Positions 34,338 through 42,006 of a stretch of DNA of 64,000 nt are shown piece by piece. A program made the position numbers and the translations under genes. The DNA is from Pseudarthrobacter sp. W1I19. GTDB lineage: Bacteria > Actinomycetota > Actinomycetes > Actinomycetales > Micrococcaceae. Numbering within the stretch: the stretch's first letter is position 1; each line of letters begins with the position of its first letter. The notes under the pieces are model-generated. The model was given only the letters and a program-made list of their open reading frames with translations. It searched no databases and was not told the origin of the DNA. The stretch is taken from the NCBI RefSeq assembly GCF_030817835.1, contig NZ_JAUSZR010000001.1, positions 806,001-870,000 on the forward strand, in the 5' to 3' direction.

Positions 34338-35420
34338 ATGTTTATGTTGAAACTTGGGCAAAAGGCGATTGGGGACGCTTTGGACTCAAGGGACAATTCG
34401 CTCAATTTCATCCGGCTGCTGCTCGCCACTAGCGTCATTTTTTGGCACACCTATCCGCTCACGGGAGTTCAACCTGAATGGCCCGCATTCCTGCTCGGAA
34501 CGTGGGCGGTTAATGGCTTTTTTGCGATTAGTGGCTATCTGATTGCGGGGTCAAGGCTGCGGCTGGAGTTTGGAACGTTTATGTGGCGGCGCGCCGTACG
34601 CATTTATCCGGCTTTCTGGATGGTGCTGATCATCACAGCTTTTGTGTTCGCACCCCTCTCAGTGCTGGTATCCCACCGCAGCTACAACGTGTGGGACGCG
34701 GTCAATTACATCCTGCAGAATATGACGTTGTGGCTCGGGGAACTGGCCGTGGGTGACACCCTCAGCGGCGTCCCCCATCACGATTCCTGGAACGGTTCCT
34801 TGTGGACACTTTTCTTCGAGTTTGGCGCTTATGTGACCGCTGGTGTTTTGCTGAGCTTTCCCTTCGTCAGAAAACATCAGGTAGCAGTGCTCACCACCGT
34901 ACTGCTGGTTCTTTCTGCGGCGGTTGCAACGCGATTCGGTGACGGCAGCCTTGGGGTAGTTGACCGGGCTGTCCCGGCCCTGAGGCTCTGGGCGTTCTTC
35001 GTTTCCGGCATGCTTGTCTTTGCGCTCAGAGGGCGGCTTCGTACCAATGCAGCCGTTGGCATAGTCGCGACTCTGCTCTTTTCCCTGACCTGGGCTCTGG
35101 GTGTGCAGAACTGGGCGGGACCTCTTCCCTTTGCCGTCTTGTTGCTGTGGCTCGGTGCGGTGATGACCACCCGGGTGGGCGTGAAGAATGATATTTCCTA
35201 CGGGATGTACATCTATGCTTTTCCGGTGCAGCAGCTCGTAGTTGTTTTCGGGTTCTCTGCGGTCGCAGGAGCCGAGTGGAGTGCTCTTTTGGCGGTGGCG
35301 CTCACGGTCCCCTTGGCTTATGCCTCGTGGCGGTTCCTGGAACTGCCTCTGCAGAGGGCCTCCAGAAACTGGAAACCCTCATTTGGTCCTGCTTTCGGAG
35401 CCGGCCCCCAACGCCAGTAA
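34338..35420 (+). CDS. Acyltransferase family 3
   Basis: The 360-residue membrane protein has NSLNFIRLLLATSVIFWHTYPLTG, LGTWAVNGFFAISGYLIAGSRLRLEFGTFMWRRAVRIYPAFWMVLIITAFV and HHDSWNGSLWTLFFEFGAYVTAGVLL, the AT3 core with R-x10-H. A G-run (GGGGTGGG) precedes ATG 34338; ATG 34344 is an equally good start. A 135-bp A+T-rich gap before it suggests its own promoter. It is probably a second O-acyltransferase acting on the cluster A polymer. Confidence 0.88.
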   Translation: MFMLKLGQKAIGDALDSRDNSLNFIRLLLATSVIFWHTYPLTGVQPEWPAFLLGTWAVNGFFAISGYLIAGSRLRLEFGTFMWRRAVRIYPAFWMVLIITAFVFAPLSVLVSHRSYNVWDAVNYILQNMTLWLGELAVGDTLSGVPHHDSWNGSLWTLFFEFGAYVTAGVLLSFPFVRKHQVAVLTTVLLVLSAAVATRFGDGSLGVVDRAVPALRLWAFFVSGMLVFALRGRLRTNAAVGIVATLLFSLTWALGVQNWAGPLPFAVLLLWLGAVMTTRVGVKNDISYGMYIYAFPVQQLVVVFGFSAVAGAEWSALLAVALTVPLAYASWRFLELPLQRASRNWKPSFGPAFGAGPQRQ

Positions 35421-35478
35421 GTCCCTGGCGCTAATTCTGGGTACATTCTGTCCGGGATTTGATGTCCCGCCTTAGTCG

Positions 35479-35916
35479 CTAATCCTGCTGGCCCTCGTGT
35501 ACAGCAACCTGTGGTGCGAATCCCGTCGGGTTTTCGCTCAAAGCGATGCTCCATCGGGGGTCGGCAGCGCTCAGATCCGACAATATGTCCTCAATCTGTT
35601 CCTTGGTGCGACCGTACGGGTTGGTTGCGCCGAGTGGGGAGGACTCTTTCAGGGGAACCTCCTCCGAAGCCCCGTACACGGTCGCTGAGGAGCTGAATAC
35701 CAGCTTGCGAACGCCGGCAGCGGCCATGCTTTGCAACAGGTTGAGAGTGCCCACCACGTTGGTCCTGTAGTACTGCAAGGGATCCGCAACGGAGGATCCA
35801 TTCAACGCTCGAATTAGCCAGGTTATCGAAAATTACTACCTCGTGGCCTTGTTCGAGGAGAAAAAGAGCAGATGCGAGCCGATATAGCCGGTCCCGCCGG
35901 TAACCAATACCTTCAT
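35479..35916 (-). pseudogene. galE-type UDP-glucose 4-epimerase remnant
   Basis: Read leftward from ATG 35916, the sequence begins MKVLVTGGTGYIGSHL, the Rossmann start of GalE, but the frame shifts within a few codons. After EQGHEVVIFDNLANS, about 50 residues are missing, and a second frame resumes at NGSSVADPLQYYRTNVVGTLNLLQSMAAAGVRKLVFSSSATVYGASEEVP... NPYGRTKEQIEDILSDL. Another block is lost after PRWSIALSENPTG, and it ends early. The S-x-x-Y-x-x-x-K site is present but the protein cannot be whole. It shows that cluster A has lost an epimerase. Confidence 0.88.
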
Positions 35917-36120
35917 GAGCCGAGCCTAGAACCTCCGATGCTGCAGTACTAAAACGGCGGATGAAAGGGTGCAAAAAAGCTAAACGAAGTCGATTTCGCC
36001 AGGGCGGATTTCAGTAGATGGGCGTAAGTTTGGCTACGATTTCAGGGTTCTATCCCCATATGCATAGGATCGAACTGCCCGTGCAGGCTGCCGGGTAAAT
36101 GTTGCTTTGGGGAGCTGCTA

Positions 36121-37299
36121 ATGGGTCGCAGGTTAGAAGGCTTGGATGGCCTGCGAGGAATCGCAGCCTTGATAGTGGTGTTCAGTCATACGGCGCTGAT
36201 CTTTCCCACCTGGGCGGATGGGCTGGAACGGTCTTCCAGGCATGAGCCGGATGCCTGGGTAAGCGCCGTACAGAGATCACCCTTTAACGCGTTGTTCGCA
36301 GGTGGAGAAGCGGTCTTTGTGTTCTTCATCCTTTCCGGTTTCGTTCTGGTTCTTCCCTTCTTTGGGGCCCGGAGTCCTTCCTGGGTCAGTTATTATCCCA
36401 AACGGCTTCTGCGCTTGTACGTGCCAATCGTGGCGGCGGTTGTTCTGACAGCAGTATTGGTCGCTGCGGTACCAAGAGTCACATCGCCGGAACAGACCTG
36501 GTGGGTTGATGTCCACAGTGGCGCCATAACGCTCAAAGGCCTAGTTCGTGAAGCGTTCGCTTTGCTGGGCACGGGCCGATACAACTCGGTGTTGTGGAGT
36601 CTGAAGTGGGAGTTGATCTTCTCTCTGTTGTTGCCGGTTTTTGTCCTGTTGGCGGTGTTGCTTCGGCGCTGGTGGCTGGCCGGTGCCAGTGGCATGATCC
36701 TGCTCGCATCTGCTGGACTGTCAATTGGTAGTGACTGTCTCCAATACCTGCCTATGTTTGGCATAGGTGCCTTTCTGGCTGCGGGCTACAAACACATAGG
36801 CGCACTGGCTGACAGAAAGGCTGTCGGGATTGCATCCATGGCGGCCGCAGCTGTTCTCTTTTCGGCCGTATGGTCCACGCCAGGGGTTCCTGCCCGGAGG
36901 CTGCTCCTGTTGATAGCCTGCACGGCCCTCGTTATCGCGTTCCTGGTGTGGAGCCCTGCCATAAGATTTTCGAGCCGACGCACTGTCGTCTGGCTCGCTA
37001 CCAGATCGTTCAGTCTGTACTTGGTGCATGAACCGATCATTGTGTCGGCCACCTTGGTTTTCCCCGGCGCACCTTGGCTTGCCGTGGCGGTTGCCTGGCC
37101 AGTTGTTGTGCTGACCACTGAATTGTTCTTCCGACTTATTGAGGATCCCAGCCGCCGTTTGGCGAACTGGGTCGGCTCCAGCGCGGCTGCCCGCGCTGCG
37201 AGGCGCTGGGGTACGGACGCGCCAATGCCCGGGCTATCCCGCCTAGAGAGGACGGACCGATCTGCAGAAGCGGTAACGACGGCGGAGGAAGCAACATGA
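36121..37299 (+). CDS. Acyltransferase family 3
   Basis: The 392-residue membrane protein begins GRRLEGLDGLRGIAALIVVFSHTALIFP, then GGEAVFVFFILSGFVLVLPFFGARSPSWVSYYPKRLLRLYVPIVAAVVL and YNSVLWSLKWELIFSLLLPVFVLLAVLLRRWW, all of the OafA/AT3 family, with about ten helices. TTTGGGGAG precedes the ATG. It is the third acyltransferase in cluster A and is convergent with the fucosyltransferase-like gene 36 bp away. Position behind the galE remnant suggests it is separately transcribed. Confidence 0.9.
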   Translation: MGRRLEGLDGLRGIAALIVVFSHTALIFPTWADGLERSSRHEPDAWVSAVQRSPFNALFAGGEAVFVFFILSGFVLVLPFFGARSPSWVSYYPKRLLRLYVPIVAAVVLTAVLVAAVPRVTSPEQTWWVDVHSGAITLKGLVREAFALLGTGRYNSVLWSLKWELIFSLLLPVFVLLAVLLRRWWLAGASGMILLASAGLSIGSDCLQYLPMFGIGAFLAAGYKHIGALADRKAVGIASMAAAAVLFSAVWSTPGVPARRLLLLIACTALVIAFLVWSPAIRFSSRRTVVWLATRSFSLYLVHEPIIVSATLVFPGAPWLAVAVAWPVVVLTTELFFRLIEDPSRRLANWVGSSAAARAARRWGTDAPMPGLSRLERTDRSAEAVTTAEEAT

Positions 37300-37335
37300 G
37301 CTTCCTCGCCAGCTGCAAAGCCAGCGACCGAAAAA

Positions 37336-38208
37336 TCAGGTAGCTACAACAAGATCCTCGCGGGGTTCGTCCCAGCCAGAGGGAAGAGCCCGGATGATGT
37401 CCCAATTGGGGTCAAGCTGGTAGGCGGAGGGATCATGCTGCCAGCGGGCGTGGAACTCGGGCATGACGATCTGGGCGTCGGAATGCACCACGTCGGCTAT
37501 GTAGCCGCCCCAGTATGAGAAGGTGCTGTTAGTACCGATCAGCCGTCGTGTTGTTGACACTGCGCGAAAGTTCTCCAGCGGCCCCGCCGTTTTGGGAACG
37601 TACTCGACGGTACCGGCATGCTCGGTGAGGATGGCGTCCAGGTTGGACCTGCACCACGCCGGATCGTCGGATACTACAGTGGCTTTGGGAATGTCCTCTG
37701 CCTCCTTTGCCACTTCAAGTGCAGCCTCCAGGTAGCCGGCGATATTGAAGCCGTAAGCTTTCCGGAAATGAGGGACCGAATAGTAGTCGCCGCGCCTTAT
37801 GTTAACCACTACAGTTCCCGGCGCCTGCACTTCCGGCTCGAGGTGCGGGACAAGGAACGTGGTGATGAATTCCCGCAGTTCGGTTCTTGTGTACTCGGTG
37901 CCAAAGGCCTGAAACAACGTGTCGTGGCGCCACTCACGCCGGTCCCGAAAACGGATGCTGTCCGAGCTGATTGCAAGCCGCTCGCGCAGCAGAGGAAACG
38001 CTGTCAGCCATGGACTCATCGCGGGCGTCTCAAACACACGATAGTCACGGCCTGCCGCCTGTTCCAGATGAGCGTGCAGCCAGAGGTACAGGAAATTGCC
38101 GAAGCCCAGACCCTGATTTGGCGTCCACAATATGCGGCGACTGCCAATGCGCAGAGGGCGCAAGGCCGCACCCTTGATGTTGTATAGCGTTGTTGCGAAG
38201 TTCCCCAT
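37336..38208 (-). CDS. GT11-like (alpha-1,2-fucosyltransferase-type) glycosyltransferase
   Basis: The 290-residue product has the GT11 hallmarks: GLGFGNFLYLWLHAHLEQAAGRDYRVF near residue 33, the donor-binding VVVNIRRGDYYSVPHF (HxRRGDY-like) around 135-150, ATVVSDDPAWCRSNL and RRLIGTNSTFSYWGGYIADV. It would add fucose or a related deoxy sugar to the repeat unit. It is the only leftward gene at the right end of cluster A and faces the third acyltransferase. No GDP-fucose synthesis genes are in the window. Confidence 0.85.
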   Translation of the reverse strand: MGNFATTLYNIKGAALRPLRIGSRRILWTPNQGLGFGNFLYLWLHAHLEQAAGRDYRVFETPAMSPWLTAFPLLRERLAISSDSIRFRDRREWRHDTLFQAFGTEYTRTELREFITTFLVPHLEPEVQAPGTVVVNIRRGDYYSVPHFRKAYGFNIAGYLEAALEVAKEAEDIPKATVVSDDPAWCRSNLDAILTEHAGTVEYVPKTAGPLENFRAVSTTRRLIGTNSTFSYWGGYIADVVHSDAQIVMPEFHARWQHDPSAYQLDPNWDIIRALPSGWDEPREDLVVAT

Positions 38209-38482
38209 GGGGAAAGCATAGTATTTGGAATCGTCAACTAATAACCCGGTGTCTTCCCCAAGGCGAAATTCGGTGTCGCCACTGCACCTCTTTCTTACTG
38301 CTGGATTTCCCGGTCCGACAACCCGATCAACTTACTGTTGTGCCGGTAATTCCCTGCGCGAAATACTCCTGGATATTTAGTTGATACGTGAGGCTCCCTG
38401 AGGTGCGTGGCGTGGAAATCTCATTCGGCTATGCAGGCCGCAGATAAGGACATGCGTGGTCCTTTTGGCAAAGTTGTTTGTG
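38209..38482. other. Right border of cluster A
   Basis: This stretch holds the promoter region of the GT11-like gene and then the junction with the decayed paaE fragment. I see no gene, no integrase site and no terminal inverted repeat. Confidence 0.45.
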
Positions 38483-38852
38483 GAGCGGATCGCGCCGCTG
38501 ATCAGTTTGAGCTGGTGCAGCTGTGCCGGGACACCTTGGCCGAGCGCGCGGGGTGAAGCCGGAGAACATCCGGTTCGAGCTGTTTACGTCGGGCAAGCCG
38601 GCCAAGCCGGAGGGGCATGCGGGCCGGCCCGTGGTGGTGGACGAGTCCAAGGAGACGTACAAGAACCGCCCGGATGTGCCGTTCGCGTGTGCCGGGGGAG
38701 TGTGCGGCACGTGCCGGGCCAAGGTGGTCACCGGCTGCGTGACCATGGACGAGAAGTATGTGCTGGAGCAGGATGAGTTGGATAAGGGGTACGTCCTGAC
38801 CTGCCAGAGCCACCCCACCAGCAAGGAAGTCACCGTCGACTTCGACGTGTAA
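38483..38852 (+). pseudogene. Decayed 3' copy of paaE
   Basis: This matches the last 180 codons or so of paaE but with an 86-bp deletion near the start (GCCGCTGATCAG joins to GAGCTGGTGCAG), a frameshift at GAGCGCGCGGGGTGAAG, and a 93-bp deletion before RPDVPFACAGGVCGTC. The ferredoxin-domain end (KEVTVDFDV stop) is intact. Substitutions elsewhere are few. It lies upstream of the second paaG exactly as paaE lies upstream of the first. Confidence 0.9.
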
Positions 38853-38880
38853 CGGTGGTTTCCGTGGTCGAGCCGAGGCC

Positions 38881-38958
38881 GGTGGTTGAGCCCGTCGAAC
38901 CCCCGGTGGTTGAGCCTGTCGAAACCAAGCCCGTCGGTGGTTGAGCTTGTCGAAACCC
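38881..38958. repeat. Three GGTTGAGCCTGTCGAAACC-type repeats before paaG copy 2
   Basis: Copies at 38881-38900 (GTCGAACC variant), 38904-38926 and 38936-38958 fill the spacer between the paaE remnant and paaG copy 2. The matching spacer at 9037-9092 has two copies, so the repeat number changed after the duplication. Confidence 0.85.
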
Positions 38959-38973
38959 AGAAAGAAGGAACAA

Positions 38974-39753
38974 ATGATTTCCCTCTCCATCAGCAACAAC
39001 GTCGCCGAGATCGTCCTGAACGCACCGCACAAGCTGAACTCGCTGGATGAGCAGGCGCTGGCGGAGTTGTCCCAGGCGTACGACGACGCTGCTGCCGCCG
39101 CCTCCCGCGGTGAGGTGCGGGCGCTGCTGCTCAGGGGAGAGGGCCGCGCCTTCTGCGCGGGCCGGGACATTTCAGGCGTCAATCCGGAGAATGACGACGC
39201 CGCGACGTACCTAAGCGGGCTGGTGGAGCCGCTGCTGAAGAAGATGAGCGCGTTCCCGGCTCCCACGTTCGCGGCGGCCCACGGGGCCTGCCTGGGCGTG
39301 GGGCTGGGACTGCTGCTGGCCACGGATGTGGTGTACGTGGCGGAGAACGCGAAGTTCGGGTCGCCGTTCGCCAAGCTGGGCGCGACGCTGGATTCGGGCG
39401 GGCACTGGTACTTCACGGAGCGGCTGGGCATGCACCGGACGCTGGACCTGATCTACACGGCCGAGCTTATCAGCGGTACCGAGGCCGTGGCGCAGGGGCT
39501 GTTCAGCCGCGCCATGCCGGCGGACGAACTGCTGGAAAACACCCGGGCCATCGTGGCCAAGGTGGCGCGCGGTGCCACCGGTGCCTTCACCGCCAGCAAG
39601 GAGCTGGTGGCCCACATCCGGGACCAGCGCCTGGGCCTGTGGGAGGCCATGGCCCAGGAGAACACCGAGCAGGCAAGGCTCTGCAAAACCGACGACTACG
39701 CCGAGGGATTCAGGGCTTTCCAGGAGAAGCGCGAGCCGCAGTTCCGCGGTTGA
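38974..39753 (+). CDS. paaG: Enoyl-CoA hydratase/isomerase, PaaG-like (copy 2, native end)
   Basis: The 259-residue product is the same crotonase-fold protein as copy 1 (9108-9899), differing by one silent base (39676) and by its C-terminus: EKREPQFRG here, which is also the end found in the older truncated copy at 10797, so this end is native. GAAGG stands 6 nt before the ATG. All motifs (GRAFCAGRDIS, ACLGVGLGLLLATDV, LGATLDSGG) are intact and the gene should be functional if transcribed. It lacks an intact paa operon upstream, so expression would need a local promoter. Confidence 0.92.
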   Translation: MISLSISNNVAEIVLNAPHKLNSLDEQALAELSQAYDDAAAAASRGEVRALLLRGEGRAFCAGRDISGVNPENDDAATYLSGLVEPLLKKMSAFPAPTFAAAHGACLGVGLGLLLATDVVYVAENAKFGSPFAKLGATLDSGGHWYFTERLGMHRTLDLIYTAELISGTEAVAQGLFSRAMPADELLENTRAIVAKVARGATGAFTASKELVAHIRDQRLGLWEAMAQENTEQARLCKTDDYAEGFRAFQEKREPQFRG

Positions 39754-39770
39754 GTACCAAAACCCAGCCC

Positions 39771-39880
39771 GGTGGTTGAGTCGGGCCCACGCACGCAGGG
39801 TTCCCCTGCCGAGCTTGCGAGGCGAGGGCGCGGGTGGGGAGCGAAACCAAGCTTGGCGAAAGCACCCCGCCCACCTCATC
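39771..39880. repeat. Dispersed G+C-rich repeat sequence
   Basis: After a partial GGTTGAG element at 39771, the segment around 39786-39840 (GCCGAGCTTGCGAGGCGAGG) resembles, in opposite orientation, the repeat at the 5' end of paaC near 6315-6345. No gene is present between paaG copy 2 and gntK. Confidence 0.4.
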
Positions 39881-39907
39881 CCGAGACCCAATGCAGGCAG
39901 CCTTGCT

Positions 39908-40420
39908 TCAGGACGTGGCTGCCGCAGGGGCGCGGAGCTGCGAGACGATCACTTCGGCAGTCGCCTCGATTCCTTCCTGCGTGGACACTGTTAGTCCTGC
40001 CTCGTCCGGTTCAAGGGGCTCCAGTGTCTCCAGCTGGGACGTCAGCAGTGAAGCGGGCATGAAGTGTCCGGGCCGCCGGGCAACCCGGTCTTGCAGGAGC
40101 GGAAGCTCCACCTGCAGTTGAACGAACACTGCCGAGGGTGCTTTGGCCCTGATGGCGTCCCTGTAAGCGCGCTTCAGGGCGGAGCAGGCAACCACAATCC
40201 CATCAGCGTGATCTGAAACCAGCTCAGCCCCCACCAGATCGAGCCAGGGCCACCGGTCCTCGTCCGTGAGCGGCGTCCCCGCGGCCATCTTCTCGACGTT
40301 CGCCTGCGGGTGCAGCGAGTCGGAGTCGACGAATGCAGCGCCCAGGCGTTCCGCAAGCGCGGCCCCGACTGTCGATTTCCCTGCTCCGGACACACCCATA
40401 ACAACAATGACGGGCTTCAT
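39908..40420 (-). CDS. gntK: Gluconokinase
   Basis: The 170-residue product phosphorylates gluconate to 6-phosphogluconate. It has the P-loop VVMGVSGAGKSTVGAALAERLGAAFVDSDSLHPQANVEKMAAGTPLTDEDRWPWLD and CSALKRAYRDAIRAKAPSAVFVQL, then RPGHFMPASLLTSQLETLE, all diagnostic of the small GntK family and at normal length. It is the last gene of lacI-monooxygenase-gntK, with its ATG overlapping the preceding stop. The same fold accepts a few other sugar acids, so a related acid could be the real substrate. Confidence 0.95.
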   Translation of the reverse strand: MKPVIVVMGVSGAGKSTVGAALAERLGAAFVDSDSLHPQANVEKMAAGTPLTDEDRWPWLDLVGAELVSDHADGIVVACSALKRAYRDAIRAKAPSAVFVQLQVELPLLQDRVARRPGHFMPASLLTSQLETLEPLEPDEAGLTVSTQEGIEATAEVIVSQLRAPAAATS

Positions 40421-40731
40421 CAGAGGGTGCCCTGGTGAGGTGTTCCTGCGGGGATCTGCGCGAGCCGGGTGACCTCAACGGGCCCCTGCAGGAGGCCTTC
40501 AAGGGAGGCATTCAGGCGCTTGACGGGTTCTCCTGCGCCGTGGGCGTCCAGCAGCTCCGCGGATTCCCACTTTTCGATCATGACGATCTGGCCGTTGGGT
40601 GCCTCATGGATGGCATAGAGCTCGCATCCGGGCTCGTCGTGTACTTCGGCAATGGCGGGGGAGAGGGCGGCCACCACGTCGTCGAACGCCCCGTCCTTGG
40701 GGGTGAAGATGGCGGTAACAATAACAGTCAT
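40420..40731 (-). CDS. ABM-domain monooxygenase-like protein
   Basis: The 103-residue product has the antibiotic-biosynthesis-monooxygenase (dimeric alpha-beta barrel) pattern: VTAIFTPKDGAFDDVVAALSPAIAEVHDEPGCELYAIHEAPNGQIVMIEKWESAELLDAHGAGEPVKRL. Relatives such as YgiN act as quinol monooxygenases or isomerise small metabolites. It is coupled to gntK by ATGA overlap and follows the LacI regulator by 9 bp. Its role in sugar-acid use is not obvious; it may be a lactone- or aldehyde-handling accessory enzyme. Confidence 0.85.
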   Translation of the reverse strand: MTVIVTAIFTPKDGAFDDVVAALSPAIAEVHDEPGCELYAIHEAPNGQIVMIEKWESAELLDAHGAGEPVKRLNASLEGLLQGPVEVTRLAQIPAGTPHQGTL

Positions 40732-40740
40732 GGTGTTTCC

Positions 40741-41775
40741 TTATCGGCTGGGTGTCAGGAGGAGCGGGGAGCAGCTGCTGCGCGGGACAAAGTCTGCGTT
40801 GACTTCGATGACGCGCGGGGCGGAAGGGAGCTTGCCCTGCATGCGTCCCAGTACCAGTTCGAGGGAATGGACTGCGAGCATGTCGATGGGCTGGCGGATC
40901 ACGCTGAGCGGAGGCGTTGTCAGCTCGGTCCATGGATTGTCGTCAAAGACTATGACCGAGAGCTCCTCAGGTATTTGCACGCCCGTCTGGATGAGGCGCC
41001 GGACGGAGCTTTGCACCTGGGCGGTGTTGGCCACGATGAGGCCGGTGGGACGGTCAGGGAGGGCCAGGAGGGACCCCACGGCGTCGCCTCCACCGTCTCC
41101 CCTGAACGGCACATCGCGTATCAGCTGGGGATCCATGCTGACCGAGTAGGCCTCGTGGGCGCCCTGGTAGCCCTGGATCCTTGCCCGCCCCGTTGATGTG
41201 GTGACAGGCCCGGAAATGAGGCCGATGCGCTTGTGCCCCAGGCTAAGCATGTATTCAGTAGCGCGCCGGGCAGAGTCTGTGTTCGCAATGCTTACGACGT
41301 CGACGTTCCCCAGTTCGGGGATGGTGCGGTCCACGAAGACCACGTCCACGCCCATGGATTGGAGGCGTGCCCACTTTTCAATGTTCGCTCCTGTTGGCGT
41401 GGCGATGACTCCCGCCACCGAACGGTCAAGGAGGGTGTCTAGGGAATCGGCCTCGAGGTGGGGGTCCTCCTGTGTGGTCATGACCATTACCTGGACACCG
41501 TGGCTGCGGGCCTCCCACACAATGCGGTCCGCAAGCTGGGCAAAGAACGGGTTGGCGAGGTCCGCCACCACCAGCCCCACGGTGGGCGTGCTCCCCACGC
41601 TTAGCTCACGCGCGGCGGCACGCGGCCGGTACGCCAGTTCCTCGATGACTCTCAGCACCGTTTCGCGCTTTGCCGGAGCTACCGGCCCCGACTCCGGGTT
41701 CAGGACGCGGGATACGACGGAGACTGAGACGCCCGCCGCCGCTGCGACATCGCGGATTGTTGGGGGCTTCTTCAT
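40741..41775 (-). CDS. LacI-family transcriptional regulator
   Basis: The 344-residue product has the LacI helix-turn-helix (PTIRDVAAAAGVSVSVVSRVLN, residues about 4-25), hinge helix AARELSVGSTPTVGLVV, and a periplasmic-binding-like effector domain (ANPFFAQLADRIVWEAR, GVDVVFVDR, LGHKRIGLISGP, SVIVFDDNPW). ATG 41775 has GAGGAGG 5 nt upstream; an upstream frame to 41814 is not needed. It is divergent from the oxidoreductase-TRAP genes, whose promoter carries a perfect LacI-type palindrome, so it probably represses that operon until a sugar acid binds. Confidence 0.94.
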   Translation of the reverse strand: MKKPPTIRDVAAAAGVSVSVVSRVLNPESGPVAPAKRETVLRVIEELAYRPRAAARELSVGSTPTVGLVVADLANPFFAQLADRIVWEARSHGVQVMVMTTQEDPHLEADSLDTLLDRSVAGVIATPTGANIEKWARLQSMGVDVVFVDRTIPELGNVDVVSIANTDSARRATEYMLSLGHKRIGLISGPVTTSTGRARIQGYQGAHEAYSVSMDPQLIRDVPFRGDGGGDAVGSLLALPDRPTGLIVANTAQVQSSVRRLIQTGVQIPEELSVIVFDDNPWTELTTPPLSVIRQPIDMLAVHSLELVLGRMQGKLPSAPRVIEVNADFVPRSSCSPLLLTPSR

Positions 41776-41865
41776 TGCTCCTCCTCTTTCAAATCGTGTA
41801 GGCGGTCCCCGCATCTGCTCCAGTCCGCCGTATCCGGCAGACCTTTTGGCCCTGCGAAGTGATTG

Positions 41866-41895
41866 TTGACACAGCCTAACACCGACTGGTACAAA
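41866..41895 (+). promoter_or_regulatory. Promoter of the oxidoreductase-TRAP operon
   Basis: TTGACA (41866-41871) and TACAAA (41890-41895) are 18 bp apart, and the -10 is preceded by TGG, an extended -10. The predicted start site falls in the operator immediately downstream. Confidence 0.7.
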
Positions 41896-41897
41896 TG

Positions 41898-41911
41898 TGG
41901 AACCGGTTCCA
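41898..41911. promoter_or_regulatory. LacI-family operator
   Basis: TGGAACCGGTTCCA is a perfect 14-bp palindrome with the central CG typical of LacI-family operators. It lies directly after the -10 element, over the expected transcription start, between the divergent lacI-type gene and the operon it probably controls. Confidence 0.8.
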
Positions 41912-42006
41912 CTCCGGTTCGAGAATTCCAGTTAGCGACGAAGAAGTTGCTCCGCCAAGTCCCGGTGGAGGATGCTTCCGCGCTGAACGCAAGCAGAGAG
42001 ATCCCC

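Noticed and set aside
38209..38482. Integrase attachment site or insertion-sequence end at the right border of cluster A
   Set aside because: No tRNA gene, terminal inverted repeat, target-site duplication or recombinase gene is visible.
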